Of a stretch of DNA of 64,000 nt, positions 46,710-56,135 are shown piece by piece (position 1 is the first letter of the stretch; each line of letters starts with the position of its first letter). Below the pieces are notes generated by a model that saw only the letters and a program-made list of their open reading frames with translations, was not told where the DNA came from and did not search any database. The position numbers were made by a program, and so were the translations under genes. This stretch comes from Xanthomonas sp. DAR 34887 (GTDB lineage Bacteria; Pseudomonadota; Gammaproteobacteria; Xanthomonadales; Xanthomonadaceae), in contig NZ_CP162490.1 of NCBI RefSeq assembly GCF_041245805.1, positions 1,713,001 to 1,777,000 on the forward strand. The letters run 5' to 3'.

Positions 46710-48221
46710 ATGGACATCCCGCAGTTGAAGCTGTTGGCGGGCCGCGTACGCGGTGAGCTCCAGCAATCGTCATGCTTGATCGGACACAGCCAAGCGCTGG
46801 ATCTGATCGCCGCCTTGCCAGGCTTGCGCAACTGGCCGGAAGTGATGGCGTTTCCACGACGTGTCGCAGCCTGCGAACTCGACGCAACGTCTGTTTCGCG
46901 ACTGGCCTACCGGATCAACAAGAAGTTCTCACTCCAAGTCGGGCCGAAGGACTTGTTTGCCGCCCTGACTCAGGGCGAGTGCACGCCATCCGTCGGCTCG
47001 CTCCAGGTGTGGCCGGGCGGCCCGTTGCCGGGCGTCTATGTGACGACGTCAATGGAAGCGATCGATGCGCTGCTTGCGCGCTACGAGGACGCCACAGACG
47101 GCGGTCTCGTCTATGCCGAAGAGGTCGCGAAAGGATGGGACGGGAGCATCGACCTTGGTGAATATGGCTTGTGGTCGGCCGGGATCGACCGACTGCCCAG
47201 TGGAACCTTGTTGGTAGTCGGCCCCATTAAGCTGGATCAGTCCACATGGAATGACGCCGCGGAACGACTGGAAATAGCATGCCTTCACGCGCTCAATTCG
47301 CAACATCGCGTGGCTGTCTTGGTGGACACGCCGGCGCCGGATCTGCTCTGCGAGGATCTTGACCTGATGGTCAGGAAATTGCGGGAGGAAGGGTCGGACA
47401 CCCACACGGCGTTGCAAGGCGTCGTAAGCGAAGAAGGCGAACTCCAAGATCGCCGACCATTCTCGCGAGGGTATCCCCAGCCGGTGTTGATCCGGGCACA
47501 GTCGAACCTGTATGCGATTCCTGACGCAGCGCTGGAGCCGCTGCGCAGGGAACTGGCGTCGCGGACCCATGGAATGGTGCTGTTCGGCGCGTCGAGGATC
47601 ACAGAGCATACCGCCTACGAACAACTGTCCGCGGCGCTGGCACTGACGGAACACGCCGGTCCGGCGGCCAGAATCATGCCGCGGCACCGAGGCACTCCGG
47701 CCAAGGACTGGATGGTGCCGGAGCCGATCAAGCAGTTGCCGTTCCTGCCATCGATAGAAAGCGCGTACGCACAGGGTTACAGACGCATGCTGGTGGATGC
47801 ACATTACACGCAAAGCGAAGCCTGGCTGGAGTACGACGACGTACTGTTCATGGGCGCGACGTACGGGCACGACGTGATGGACGTGGCCCTGAACTTGGTC
47901 GCCCGCAGCGGGCTGCGCGAGTCCAAGGCACTGCAGGGAATCGTCGCGGTGCTCGGGATCCTGCACGTCCAGGGCAAGAAAGATCCGCTCTGCGCTAGCG
48001 ATCTGTTCGTTCGAGGAGATGCGACGGGCCCGACGGGAACGGAATGGAGTGAGTTCGAGGAGTTCCTGCGAGCTCAGCGGGTCCTGCGTTGGGAGGACGG
48101 GTTGTCCGCGCTGCTAGATGCCGGTGCCGTCACTGCGGCCAGCGTGATGAAATCGGACCCGCGGAACAGGTATCTCGGCGAGTTCTTCGCGCGACGCGAA
48201 GAAATGAAGAAGGCATCGTAG
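46710..48221 (+). CDS. Unknown protein with glyoxalase-associated N-terminal domain
   Basis: A 503-residue protein. The first 60 residues (LLAGRVRGELQQSSCLIGHS and QALDLIAALPGLRNWPEVM) resemble the short helical domain seen at the N-terminus of some glyoxalase-superfamily and island proteins (SHSQALELVA...RDWN). The remaining 440 residues match nothing I know. The ATG at 46710 has a good ribosome site (AGGAGAA, 46697-46703). It is followed 82 bases later by the GIY-YIG gene. Confidence 0.65.
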   Translation: MDIPQLKLLAGRVRGELQQSSCLIGHSQALDLIAALPGLRNWPEVMAFPRRVAACELDATSVSRLAYRINKKFSLQVGPKDLFAALTQGECTPSVGSLQVWPGGPLPGVYVTTSMEAIDALLARYEDATDGGLVYAEEVAKGWDGSIDLGEYGLWSAGIDRLPSGTLLVVGPIKLDQSTWNDAAERLEIACLHALNSQHRVAVLVDTPAPDLLCEDLDLMVRKLREEGSDTHTALQGVVSEEGELQDRRPFSRGYPQPVLIRAQSNLYAIPDAALEPLRRELASRTHGMVLFGASRITEHTAYEQLSAALALTEHAGPAARIMPRHRGTPAKDWMVPEPIKQLPFLPSIESAYAQGYRRMLVDAHYTQSEAWLEYDDVLFMGATYGHDVMDVALNLVARSGLRESKALQGIVAVLGILHVQGKKDPLCASDLFVRGDATGPTGTEWSEFEEFLRAQRVLRWEDGLSALLDAGAVTAASVMKSDPRNRYLGEFFARREEMKKAS

Positions 48222-48303
48222 TCGCGATCCAAGCCGGCCCTGCGATGTTGTGGGCCGGCCCAATTTTCGGTGTCGCACTGCGGCGCCGATCTTTCCGGTA
48301 CCA

Positions 48304-48774
48304 ATGACCATGGGAATGTCGTTTCTGGAATACGCCTCGGCGATGATCGGTTGTTACTCCGCGTTGCCACGCGACGAGCGTGAGCGCCTGCACGCATGGG
48401 AATCCGACCATCTGGGTGGGCCGGAGAACTACGGTACGTCGGATTGGCCGGGGTGGGAGAAGTACATCGGCAAGTTCCGACCGCCACAGCCGGCGCCCAA
48501 AGACACGTTCGGGTATGTTTACTTGATTCAGTCGACCACCGGCTACTGCAAGATCGGGTCGTCCCACTCCGTGCCGAATCGCTTAAGACAGTTGCAGTGC
48601 GCGAACCCGGAGCCGCTCACGCTACTGCATCAGTTTGCTTCTGCGAATGCGCAGCAGGACGAACTGTCGCTCCATGCCAAGTTTGCCGAAAAGCGAGTCA
48701 GGAACGAGTGGTTCGCATTGACGGTCGATGATATTACGCACATTTGCGCGTCCACGATCCACGCAGGTGACTAG
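48304..48774 (+). CDS. GIY-YIG nuclease-family protein (T5orf172/MUG113 type)
   Basis: A 156-residue protein. Residues about 62-140 form a compact GIY-YIG-like domain: GYVYLIQSTTGYCKIG, then RLRQLQCANPEPLTLLHQF and ELSLHAKFAEKRVRNEWFAL, the pattern of the T5orf172/MUG113 branch. Members occur in phages and defence islands, and many are single-domain nucleases. The start at 48304 is preferred over an upstream one without a ribosome site. Confidence 0.8.
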   Translation: MTMGMSFLEYASAMIGCYSALPRDERERLHAWESDHLGGPENYGTSDWPGWEKYIGKFRPPQPAPKDTFGYVYLIQSTTGYCKIGSSHSVPNRLRQLQCANPEPLTLLHQFASANAQQDELSLHAKFAEKRVRNEWFALTVDDITHICASTIHAGD

Positions 48775-49413
48775 CGGCTTGCCGCTTGCTGCCACCAGAA
48801 GCAGGTGCACCGGCGGGTGACAAGCAGGCTTCAAGCATGCACAAGGCTTAACGAGCGAGCAGACATGGACGAATACGAATCCAAGTTGGACAAGTTGGCG
48901 TGGGCGTGGCTCTCCTTGACAAGCCCGAGACAGTGATACTGAAAGAACTAGGCTGACACCGGACGGTCGATCACTATCGGACCAAATGTGAAGTCGTTGT
49001 ACCCTGTCTCAGCGCCGACACCATTTCTCGTACACGTGAAGGCGACCCTCGCGATGCTGCGAAGTGCGTACTGCCGGCAGCGCTCATTGGTGTTCTGACC
49101 TCAAACTAAGGCCTTAAGAAGTGATGCGGGTGCCGTCTGCCGCGCATCATCTTGGCCATGCCTGCGCGGGTGTTAATCTTGGGTGCCCCAATCTGATCAC
49201 GCTCTTCAGCAGCCTCGGCGCTCTCAAAGCATAGGTGCGCCGGCCTTGGCTAGGACTGCGCCATCAGCGTCGTGGCGCCCCACCATGTGCACTTGGTCCA
49301 GTCGGCGTAATTCTTGGTACGATTTCGAGCCATGGGCTACTGAGAATCCCGCGGTAAACTGCAGGATCAGGGCGCAACGGCGCCGATTGTTTTTCAATCA
49401 CGACGAGGCACGG
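48775..49413. other. Gap with a short gene remnant
   Basis: About 640 bases without an intact gene. Around 48890-48957 one frame reads VGVGVALLDKPETVILKELG then stops, which looks like the tail of a lost protein. The rest shows no structure I can name. Confidence 0.45.
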
Positions 49414-50097
49414 ATGCATTGGCTCCTGACGCCTTTGGACAGGCATTTCGACGACGGGTTTGGCGCGATGGCCACTGCATTTCGAGCCAGTGCGGAGACG
49501 CTTCTGGTGGCCGAGAAAGACACCATGGCCCAGCGTGAGCTGCCGACGTGCTTCTTGCTGCGGCACGCCGCCGAGCTGTTCCTCAAGTCAACGCTAGTGG
49601 TGACCCATCGTGCATTCAGGCCCGGTGTGCAGGGTTATCCGACCGTCCAAGTTGATAGCAAGGACAAACCCCTGACGAATGTTCATGGCCTCGGACCGCT
49701 CTATCACGCTTTGACTGCCGTACTGACAGAGCATCGGATCAAGCTGGCGGAGCGTGCCAGCACCGTCTGGCTACCCATGCCACAGGAGTTGGATGAGGCC
49801 ATCGCTGCGATCGATGATATGGACAACAGGGGTGTGTTCTTCCGCTATCCAACCGAAAGCAACGCCAGCAAGTCAAATAACAAGCCGATTACAAGCGGAC
49901 AGATCGCAGCGTGGGACAAAGAAACGGGAGGCTATCTTAAGGCTTTCGTTGTGCTAGATCAGAATGATGAGATCGTTGAGGCCTTTCAATACGACCCAGA
50001 TCTCCTCACGAAGGAGTTGGAGACCCTCAAGATCGCCTGCGAGTGGCTCAACTGTTTCCACGTAGGGCTGCGCATGGAACTGGCGGGCGGTTGGTGA
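49414..50097 (+). CDS. HEPN-like helical protein upstream of the AAA-TOPRIM gene
   Basis: A 227-residue protein. The segment FLLRHAAELFLKSTL (about residues 47-61) is the usual opening of HEPN-type and related Abi helical domains (RHaiELxLKa). No clean R-x4-6-H catalytic pair is seen later, so it may be non-catalytic. The ATG at 49414 is chosen because conservation-like composition starts there. It lies 154 bases upstream of the ATPase gene on the same strand. Confidence 0.6.
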   Translation: MHWLLTPLDRHFDDGFGAMATAFRASAETLLVAEKDTMAQRELPTCFLLRHAAELFLKSTLVVTHRAFRPGVQGYPTVQVDSKDKPLTNVHGLGPLYHALTAVLTEHRIKLAERASTVWLPMPQELDEAIAAIDDMDNRGVFFRYPTESNASKSNNKPITSGQIAAWDKETGGYLKAFVVLDQNDEIVEAFQYDPDLLTKELETLKIACEWLNCFHVGLRMELAGGW

Positions 50098-50109
50098 TGG
50101 TTGCGAGCG

Positions 50110-50137
50110 ACCGGTTTGGGCCGAAAAGCGGACGCTG
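50110..50137. repeat. Dispersed 'CGAAAAGCGGAC' repeat, copy 4
   Basis: ACCGGTTTGGGCCGAAAAGC then GGACGCTG, followed by GGATTAGGGAGGTTT, which parallels GGGATTAGGCAGGTTT after the copy at 52051. It separates the HEPN-like gene from the ATPase gene. Confidence 0.55.
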
Positions 50138-50251
50138 GCCGAGTAGGAGGATTAGGGAGGTTTCCGGTAAGGATTAGCTGCTTCGGAGTCGAATAGGCCA
50201 GTACAATCGCCAGGCGCGACGCCAGGCGGACGTGAAAATCCAAGGGAATTT

Positions 50252-51862
50252 ATGTCATTCGAGTTCGTTATTCCAGTAGCAGAGGCTACTAAGCCATTAA
50301 AGGTACTCCTCAAGGCCGGCGAGATGCTTTTCATCTTGGGTGCCAACGGCACTGGTAAATCAAGTTTGCTGCAACACTTCAACACAGCAAGTACCTTGAC
50401 GCGGCGGATCACTGCACACCGTCAGACTTGGCTCCGCACCGGCTCAGCCGACGTCACCGGGCTGCAACGACTGGAATACGGAAAAGTCGTGGCCAAGCAC
50501 GATCGTGATTGGAGCTCACGGTGGATGGATGATTATCCTGAACAGCGCGCACAAATGGCAGTGTACGACTTGATCGCGGCAGAGAACACGCGCGCACGCG
50601 AGATCGCCCATGCAGTCGATGCCAAGAACCATGACCAGGTGCGCGCGCTTGCCGATGTGGACGGCGTGGTTGCACGGCTCAATCGACTGCTACGCTTGTC
50701 CAATCTCGACATCGAAATCTCCCTTGAGGCGAACGAGGAGGTCATGGCGACGCGCGGGAGCCACACTCGCTACAGCATCTCCAAGCTGTCGGACGGGGAG
50801 AGAAATGCGATCTTGATTGCTGCTAACGTTCTCACGGTTCCTGAGGGAACACTTCTCTTGATCGATGAGCCGGAACGGCACCTGCATCGCTCGATTATCT
50901 CGCCGCTGTTGTCGTTACTCTTGCGGGAGCGACCAGGCTGCGCTTTCGTGGTCTCGACTCACGAGCCGATGCTGCCAGTCGACAACCCTGATGCAAGCGT
51001 TCTCCTGACGCGCGGCTGTACATATGAGGGCGACGTCGTGGTCCGTTACGACATCGACATGCTCATCGGTACTGGAATTGTCGACGAAGACCTGAAGGTG
51101 ACGATCCTCGGCGAACGCCGAAAGATTCTGTTTGTCGAAGGTGTTGAGCATAGTCTCGATAAGCCACTTTACAGTTTACTTTTCCCAAAAACGTCGGTAG
51201 TCCCAAAATCAAGCTGCCGGGACGTCGAGCAAGCCGTCGACGGCATCCGTAATGCCGCGATACTGCACTGGGTACAGGCATTTGGACTGGTCGACAACGA
51301 CACCTCCGATGCTGAGAGACTCCAGAAGCTAGCAGGCCGAGGTGTGGTTCCGCTCAGCGTTCATTCGGTCGAGTCCATCTATTATCATCCCGACGTCCAG
51401 CGGGACGTCGGCGAAAAGCTGGCGGATGTTGTAGGTGGTGACATTGATCAGAGGATCGCGGACGCCCGAACCGCCGCGCTGAAAGCGGTGCAGCAGCAGC
51501 GCACACATCTCGCGGTGGGTGTCGCGGAAAAGGCCGCACGTGCTCAGGTTTTTACCTTGCTGCCCCAAAAGGGCGAATTGTCCGGCGGCGGGAAGCGCAC
51601 GGCCGACATTGATTTCGGCATGTGCCTTAAAGACGAACAGGACCGACTCGATGCTCTTGTGCAAGGACAGGACTTCGTTGGCATCCTGCGACGGTATCCC
51701 ATACGAGAGTCGGGAGCACTGGACGCTATTGCCAAGGCCCTGGGGTACTCTGGGCGTACCCAGTACGAAAGCGCGGTCCTACAGTTGCTACTGAAAGATC
51801 CACAGGCTGTGGCGCGCGTGCGAGCGCTGCTCGGTCCGATTCCGCCGGAGTTGGCCGATTAG
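50252..51862 (+). CDS. AAA ATPase fused to a TOPRIM/DUF4435-like domain (PARIS/OLD-like)
   Basis: A 536-residue protein in two parts. Residues 1-about 280 are an ABC/AAA_21-type ATPase: Walker A GANGTGKSS (30-38), signature KLSDGERN (178-185), Walker B LLLIDEPERH (201-210) and H-loop STHEP. Residues about 285-420 look like a TOPRIM fold: FVEGVEH (Glu296) and LVDNDTSD (Asp348, Asp350). Such fusions include OLD nucleases and merged AriA-AriB (PARIS) defence proteins, where the second domain is DUF4435. It is short for PARIS, so the exact family is open. Confidence 0.82.
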   Translation: MSFEFVIPVAEATKPLKVLLKAGEMLFILGANGTGKSSLLQHFNTASTLTRRITAHRQTWLRTGSADVTGLQRLEYGKVVAKHDRDWSSRWMDDYPEQRAQMAVYDLIAAENTRAREIAHAVDAKNHDQVRALADVDGVVARLNRLLRLSNLDIEISLEANEEVMATRGSHTRYSISKLSDGERNAILIAANVLTVPEGTLLLIDEPERHLHRSIISPLLSLLLRERPGCAFVVSTHEPMLPVDNPDASVLLTRGCTYEGDVVVRYDIDMLIGTGIVDEDLKVTILGERRKILFVEGVEHSLDKPLYSLLFPKTSVVPKSSCRDVEQAVDGIRNAAILHWVQAFGLVDNDTSDAERLQKLAGRGVVPLSVHSVESIYYHPDVQRDVGEKLADVVGGDIDQRIADARTAALKAVQQQRTHLAVGVAEKAARAQVFTLLPQKGELSGGGKRTADIDFGMCLKDEQDRLDALVQGQDFVGILRRYPIRESGALDAIAKALGYSGRTQYESAVLQLLLKDPQAVARVRALLGPIPPELAD

Positions 51863-52300
51863 TTGCCAGACTACGATCAATGTCCCGCCGCCTTAAGTTC
51901 ACGAAAGCCGGCTGCGTAAACTAAACAAGGGCGTACAGCCCCCGGTTCGGCACGCTTCCACACTTGAAGGGCCTCAACGACGCCCTTCACCAATCCGTTC
52001 ATGTTTACGCCGCGTCGATAGGTCGCTGAACAGGTATCTGACAGGGATATCTGCTTCTAGCCGGAAGCGGACATCGCCGAGAGCAAGGGATTAGGCAGGT
52101 TTATCAGGGCTACGAACCATTGGAGTCAGGAACCCTAAGCATGTTCGGAGAACCGCCGAGCAGGGATAGCTATCAGTGGTGCTTGAGGACTTGTTGGGAA
52201 CCTGCGTTCTCCCGTGAGAACACCAAAAGGATCATTTTCACGATTCCAGCAACCAGGCGATGCGGCTGTCGCCGTAGATCCGCACTGGGAGCATTGAGGG
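51863..52300. other. Gap upstream of the PD-(D/E)XK gene
   Basis: It contains the fifth CCGAAGCGGAC-type repeat (52051-52078). A 75-codon frame from 52120 overlaps the next gene's start, but its composition is not protein-like. A frameshifted N-terminus for the next gene cannot be excluded. Confidence 0.45.
52051..52078. repeat. Dispersed 'CCGGAAGCGGACATCGCC' repeat, copy 5
   Basis: CTGCTTCTAGCCGGAAGCGG then ACATCGCC, followed by GAGCAAGGGATTAGGCAGGT. It lies just ahead of the nuclease-like cargo gene. Confidence 0.55.
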
Positions 52301-53890
52301 GTGTGCTGGTGCTATTCTCGGCTGCTTCGCTCAGGGACGATCCGTGACGTGCTAGCCGACTACGGAAAGGTCAAATCAGCGCTACGGAAGGTGCCCTTGG
52401 AGGACTCGCTCCGCCACGTGTGGCAGTACTCAAGGTTGGTCTCGGGCCGGGTGAAGCTACCTGACAGCTATGTCCACCGGGATGAGCGGGGCTACTCCCA
52501 CGATATCGAGAAATATCTCCATCCTCACCAGGTGGAGCTTCTGGCTCGCGAGCTGCTTTTGCATGCAGACAGAAGTGGGAGGCCTACAGGCCATTCTTTG
52601 GCGAATTGGCTGGACTTTGCCAACGTAAAGAGTGCTTTGGATACGTTCGCCAATGATGTGCACGAGGACAATCAAAACACGGACATCATGCTGACGCTGC
52701 ACCGGATTGCGCAGGACCAATTTCCGCGGTTCAGCCGACTGACACGGGCCAAGATCGGTCGCTACCTGGCGATGTACAGAACGCCAGCCCTTCGGGCGAT
52801 CTTCGAAGAGCATCTTGGGATCGATGTCGACACATATTTCATCCTGACATTTGGCGTGATCGCGTCAGCACTCAGCCGGGTACAGATGAACACTGCGACG
52901 GACTACGCAATCCTTGGGGTGGATAGATCGCAGTCGACACGTTTCTTCGAACGCATCACCGGTGGTTTGGAGCCGATGCGCAAGAAGCTCATTGAGACGC
53001 AGCGTCAGAATGATTGCTGGGAGTACACCTTCAACGCATTTCACTTCTATCCGTTGATCTCACTCTTTCCAGATCACCCAGAGCGCGTCCTGTGTCCAGT
53101 GCCACCAGCATTGGAGCGGCGTTTGCTTGAAGGTCTGTATTTCGACCTAGTTAACGCCAAGGGTTTTCCCCACGCCTTCGGTGATGCGTTCGAGAGCATC
53201 ACGGGGCGGATGCTCAGAAGCCTGGAGCCGCACTATGAAGTCGAAGAAGCGCAGTCCCAAAGAATCAGAAAGAAGCGATATGATGGGACCGACTGGATCG
53301 TCAGGTCGCCCGGACACTGCGCGTTCGTAGAGTGCAAGTCAAAGCGCTTGTCGTTGAGTGGACGTGTGGCAGAGCAGGTCAGTGACTTGGAAAAGGACAT
53401 AGCCAAGCTCGCTGAGGCGGTCGTACAGAACTACGCCAACATCTATCGTGAGATGCAGGCTAAGCAGGAAAAGGATTGCCAGTACTTCAACATCATCATC
53501 ACTCTCGAAGACTGGATCTTGTTCAGCGATATCACCACGACGACGCTGCATGGTCATGTGGTGGATCAGATCAGCAAAAAGGGGCTTCCTGAAGATCTGA
53601 TCGATAAGGTGCCGTATCGCGTGCTCAGCTTTGAAGGTTCGATGTACACCTGCGCGACGTTGAAGGATCACCCGATGATCGAGGTGTTCGGACTTGAGAG
53701 CAATCCAACGTTCAGTGGACTGTACTTCCTCACGGATCTGAAAAATCGCTTTCCGAATGCAGATGCGGACAGCGTGGGCGAATTCGAAGAGGATTTCCTC
53801 GTTCTGATGAGACCTGTCATCGAGCAATCGAAGGAAATGGCCACGAGCCAATCTGCGTCGCAGTCTGTTGGCATGACAGGTCCCCTCTAG
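52301..53890 (+). CDS. Candidate PD-(D/E)XK nuclease, unknown family
   Basis: A 529-residue protein. Near residues 298-346 it shows the elements of a restriction-type nuclease: Glu298 in a helix (GDAFESITGRML), Asp331 (DGTDWIV) and the E-x-K motif of Glu344 and Lys346 (FVECKSK). About 290 helical residues precede it and about 180 follow. No close family is recognised. The GTG start at 52301 follows an in-frame stop and a GAGGGG site; a later GTG at 52349 or a frameshifted upstream start is possible. Probably a single-gene defence factor. Confidence 0.7.
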   Translation: MCWCYSRLLRSGTIRDVLADYGKVKSALRKVPLEDSLRHVWQYSRLVSGRVKLPDSYVHRDERGYSHDIEKYLHPHQVELLARELLLHADRSGRPTGHSLANWLDFANVKSALDTFANDVHEDNQNTDIMLTLHRIAQDQFPRFSRLTRAKIGRYLAMYRTPALRAIFEEHLGIDVDTYFILTFGVIASALSRVQMNTATDYAILGVDRSQSTRFFERITGGLEPMRKKLIETQRQNDCWEYTFNAFHFYPLISLFPDHPERVLCPVPPALERRLLEGLYFDLVNAKGFPHAFGDAFESITGRMLRSLEPHYEVEEAQSQRIRKKRYDGTDWIVRSPGHCAFVECKSKRLSLSGRVAEQVSDLEKDIAKLAEAVVQNYANIYREMQAKQEKDCQYFNIIITLEDWILFSDITTTTLHGHVVDQISKKGLPEDLIDKVPYRVLSFEGSMYTCATLKDHPMIEVFGLESNPTFSGLYFLTDLKNRFPNADADSVGEFEEDFLVLMRPVIEQSKEMATSQSASQSVGMTGPL

Positions 53891-54266
53891 CATTGCGACC
53901 AGATCAACGCATCCCCGATCCCGCGCAAGGCGTGTGCCTGCTCCACAGTGTCCCGCCCTCCGGTGTGCCCTCCTTGGCTCGCCACTGGCATCCGGTCTCC
54001 TCCCACAGAGATTGATATGGACTACCAGAATAAGTCGCCCGCATCCGAGCGACCGCCAACGCAGATTTCATCAAAGCTATCTTGGCCAGCTCCCCCGAAC
54101 ATGAAGACATCGAGCCACGCGAAGCCGCTGATGGATTGCGAAAACGAACCTTACCGACGAGCAGCGGAGTGTCCCAACCACTCAATTAGATCGATTTATC
54201 GGGGGATGGGAGGACGGCGGGTGGGTTATAGATGGCTATGAGAACCAGGCGATTAAATATCAACGC
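53891..54266. other. Gap between converging cargo genes with a short coding-like remnant
   Basis: No complete gene. On the plus strand about 54033-54189 reads RATANADFIKAILASSPEHE then DIEPREAADGLRKR and stops, which looks like the end of a protein without a beginning. It may be a decayed cargo gene. Confidence 0.4.
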
Positions 54267-56135
54267 TCATTGCTGAGGGGCGCGTATTTGTCGGTAGAAT
54301 AGACTCTCATCTTCAATGAGAAATCGTTCAAATCGAGTTGCATTTAGTCGCACGTCCTTGTGCGCAGACTCTCGTGCCTTGGCTGCCCATGCGATGCGAC
54401 CCGATCGGTAGGCCTCAATTAGAAAGTTGACAGAGTCGGCCTTGTTGCGTGGAAGCGAAATATACGGTAGCCCAACCATTACATAGGGTCGACGAGAATC
54501 CATTCCGTACACGTGCTGCTGGGCTCGCCACAGCGCGAGCGGGAGTTCAACGTCAGAATCTGCGGCGAAAAATGCACGCGCGACTTCTTGGGCCTCAGGA
54601 TCCAAAACTGGGTAGAGGCTTCCCACGTAGCCGCGTGCTCCCGCGAATGTTGCGCGTTTACTCAATTCGTGCCATGACCAGCAGGAGTTGTTGAAGAAGA
54701 GAGGGGCTGATCCCGTGGCCAGCGCATGAGATGCGAACAACATAATCCCCCCGTGCATCTGGATGCCCATTGAGCCTGGGACGCGGCTGACCTCCTCACT
54801 TGCCACCAAGTATTCGTTGTGTCCCTGAAGTCCGCCGAGTTCTCGCCAAGCCAGCATGGCGCTGCCTACCGGCAGCGCCTCTTTGCCTGCCTTGTCGCGC
54901 CAGCTGACGCCATCCAATGAATGAAAGTGGTAGTACTCCATGACTCGAACCATGTCCTCGACCCGGTCGTAGCTAAAGCTCACGGCGCGATCCACGATAA
55001 GCCTTCGCCACTTTCCCTCGAAGTCTGGAAACTCATAGGTGAGCTGGTGTCCCTGCGCGTCTCCCGAATGGCTGGAGATCACGATGACGTCATACGGGAC
55101 GAGGTCCAGAAGGAACTGCACCTTCATGGGGGTGGCCTCTGACCCTTTGAGCATACGCACCAGCGTGCCCCGCTTATAGAGGGCCTGCGCCACGTCCGCA
55201 ATCTCTGCACTCTCGACCGCTCCCGGGTCCACCAGCAAGGCGGTACGCGTCGATCGCGCTCGCCCTTGGGAGGCCCAGATGCCCTCGATTGTGGCCCGCC
55301 CGAAATCTGGATAGCGGTACATGTGGGTAACCGCCGTATGCGGCGCGATCACGCCCCAAGGAAATCCGGCGGTGACAAAAAGGATGGACTGGTAGCCCGT
55401 CAGATCCAGCGCACCGACGTGCTGCCGGGCACGATCCACGATGGCACCGAAGCGTGCACTCACCTTGCCGCCTTCTCCCAGATCGTAGATGTCCTCGATC
55501 CATTGATCGTGCAACTCCTTGGCAAGCTCGGCGATGGTCGAGAAGGAGGCATTACTCGCGAAAGCGATGTTGCTGGCGATTACTTCTGCCAATGCATCAC
55601 CCCGTTCGCAAACCACGAGTAGGTGGCGGCCACGGGCGACCAACGAGGGCTCTGGCGAGGCGTCCAAATCGATTACCAGTTCACGCGAGGCCAGGCGCGC
55701 CAGGTACAGCCCCACGCCCAGGTTGTCCTTGCCCCAGCGTAGCGCCCCACTGGAGCGACTACGCCCGCCAACAATTGCCTTAAGATCCGCATAGTCATCA
55801 TGGTGGGCACTGTGCGGCCAGCCGGCCGCCATGGCTGTGACCGCATCGTCGGGCAGGCCGCCAAGCAGCACTTGTTCGATTCCAGCGAGTACCAGCGCGT
55901 TGCGTCGACGTATCGTTTCGTTTTCCGCGTCCTCGCGTCCTAACCGCGGTCCGTCCATCACTGGAAAATAGCGGCCCTGACGAGTAAAGAGCGCGGAGAC
56001 CTTTGCAGCCAGAAGTGCGTTGTCAGTGACCAGAGCGCAGTCCTGGAACGTCGGAGCGTAGAGCACGGGTTTCTCCTGGCCGAGAAGGGTACGCAAAGCT
56101 GTCCTGCATGCGTGCGCCGTGTGGTCCCTGGTCAA
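54267..56135 (-). CDS. CHAT-domain (caspase-like) protease
   Basis: A 622-residue protein with a C-terminal CHAT peptidase fold. The dyad is visible as His356 in VIVISSHSGDAQG and Cys485 in LFFNNSCWSWHEL. It is followed by the typical GARGYVGSLYPVLDPEAQEVARAFF segment, broken here as GARGYVGSLYPV and LDPEAQEVARAFF. The first 250 residues are unknown and may sense or regulate. CHAT proteases act in gasdermin, type III CRISPR-Craspase and other defence pathways by cutting a partner. The gene is 360 bases downstream of the nuclease-NACHT gene on the same strand; no gasdermin-like gene is adjacent. Confidence 0.85.
   Translation of the reverse strand: MTRDHTAHACRTALRTLLGQEKPVLYAPTFQDCALVTDNALLAAKVSALFTRQGRYFPVMDGPRLGREDAENETIRRRNALVLAGIEQVLLGGLPDDAVTAMAAGWPHSAHHDDYADLKAIVGGRSRSSGALRWGKDNLGVGLYLARLASRELVIDLDASPEPSLVARGRHLLVVCERGDALAEVIASNIAFASNASFSTIAELAKELHDQWIEDIYDLGEGGKVSARFGAIVDRARQHVGALDLTGYQSILFVTAGFPWGVIAPHTAVTHMYRYPDFGRATIEGIWASQGRARSTRTALLVDPGAVESAEIADVAQALYKRGTLVRMLKGSEATPMKVQFLLDLVPYDVIVISSHSGDAQGHQLTYEFPDFEGKWRRLIVDRAVSFSYDRVEDMVRVMEYYHFHSLDGVSWRDKAGKEALPVGSAMLAWRELGGLQGHNEYLVASEEVSRVPGSMGIQMHGGIMLFASHALATGSAPLFFNNSCWSWHELSKRATFAGARGYVGSLYPVLDPEAQEVARAFFAADSDVELPLALWRAQQHVYGMDSRRPYVMVGLPYISLPRNKADSVNFLIEAYRSGRIAWAAKARESAHKDVRLNATRFERFLIEDESLFYRQIRAPQQ

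Noticed and set aside
43491..52078. The island as an integron cassette array
   Set aside because: The repeats lack attC features (GTTRRRY/RYYYAAC with imperfect dyad), genes lie in both orientations, and the recombinases are not IntI-like.
52120..52347. A 75-codon gene ahead of the PD-(D/E)XK gene
   Set aside because: Arg/Cys-rich composition without domain similarity; it overlaps the next gene and is more likely leader sequence or a frameshifted start.
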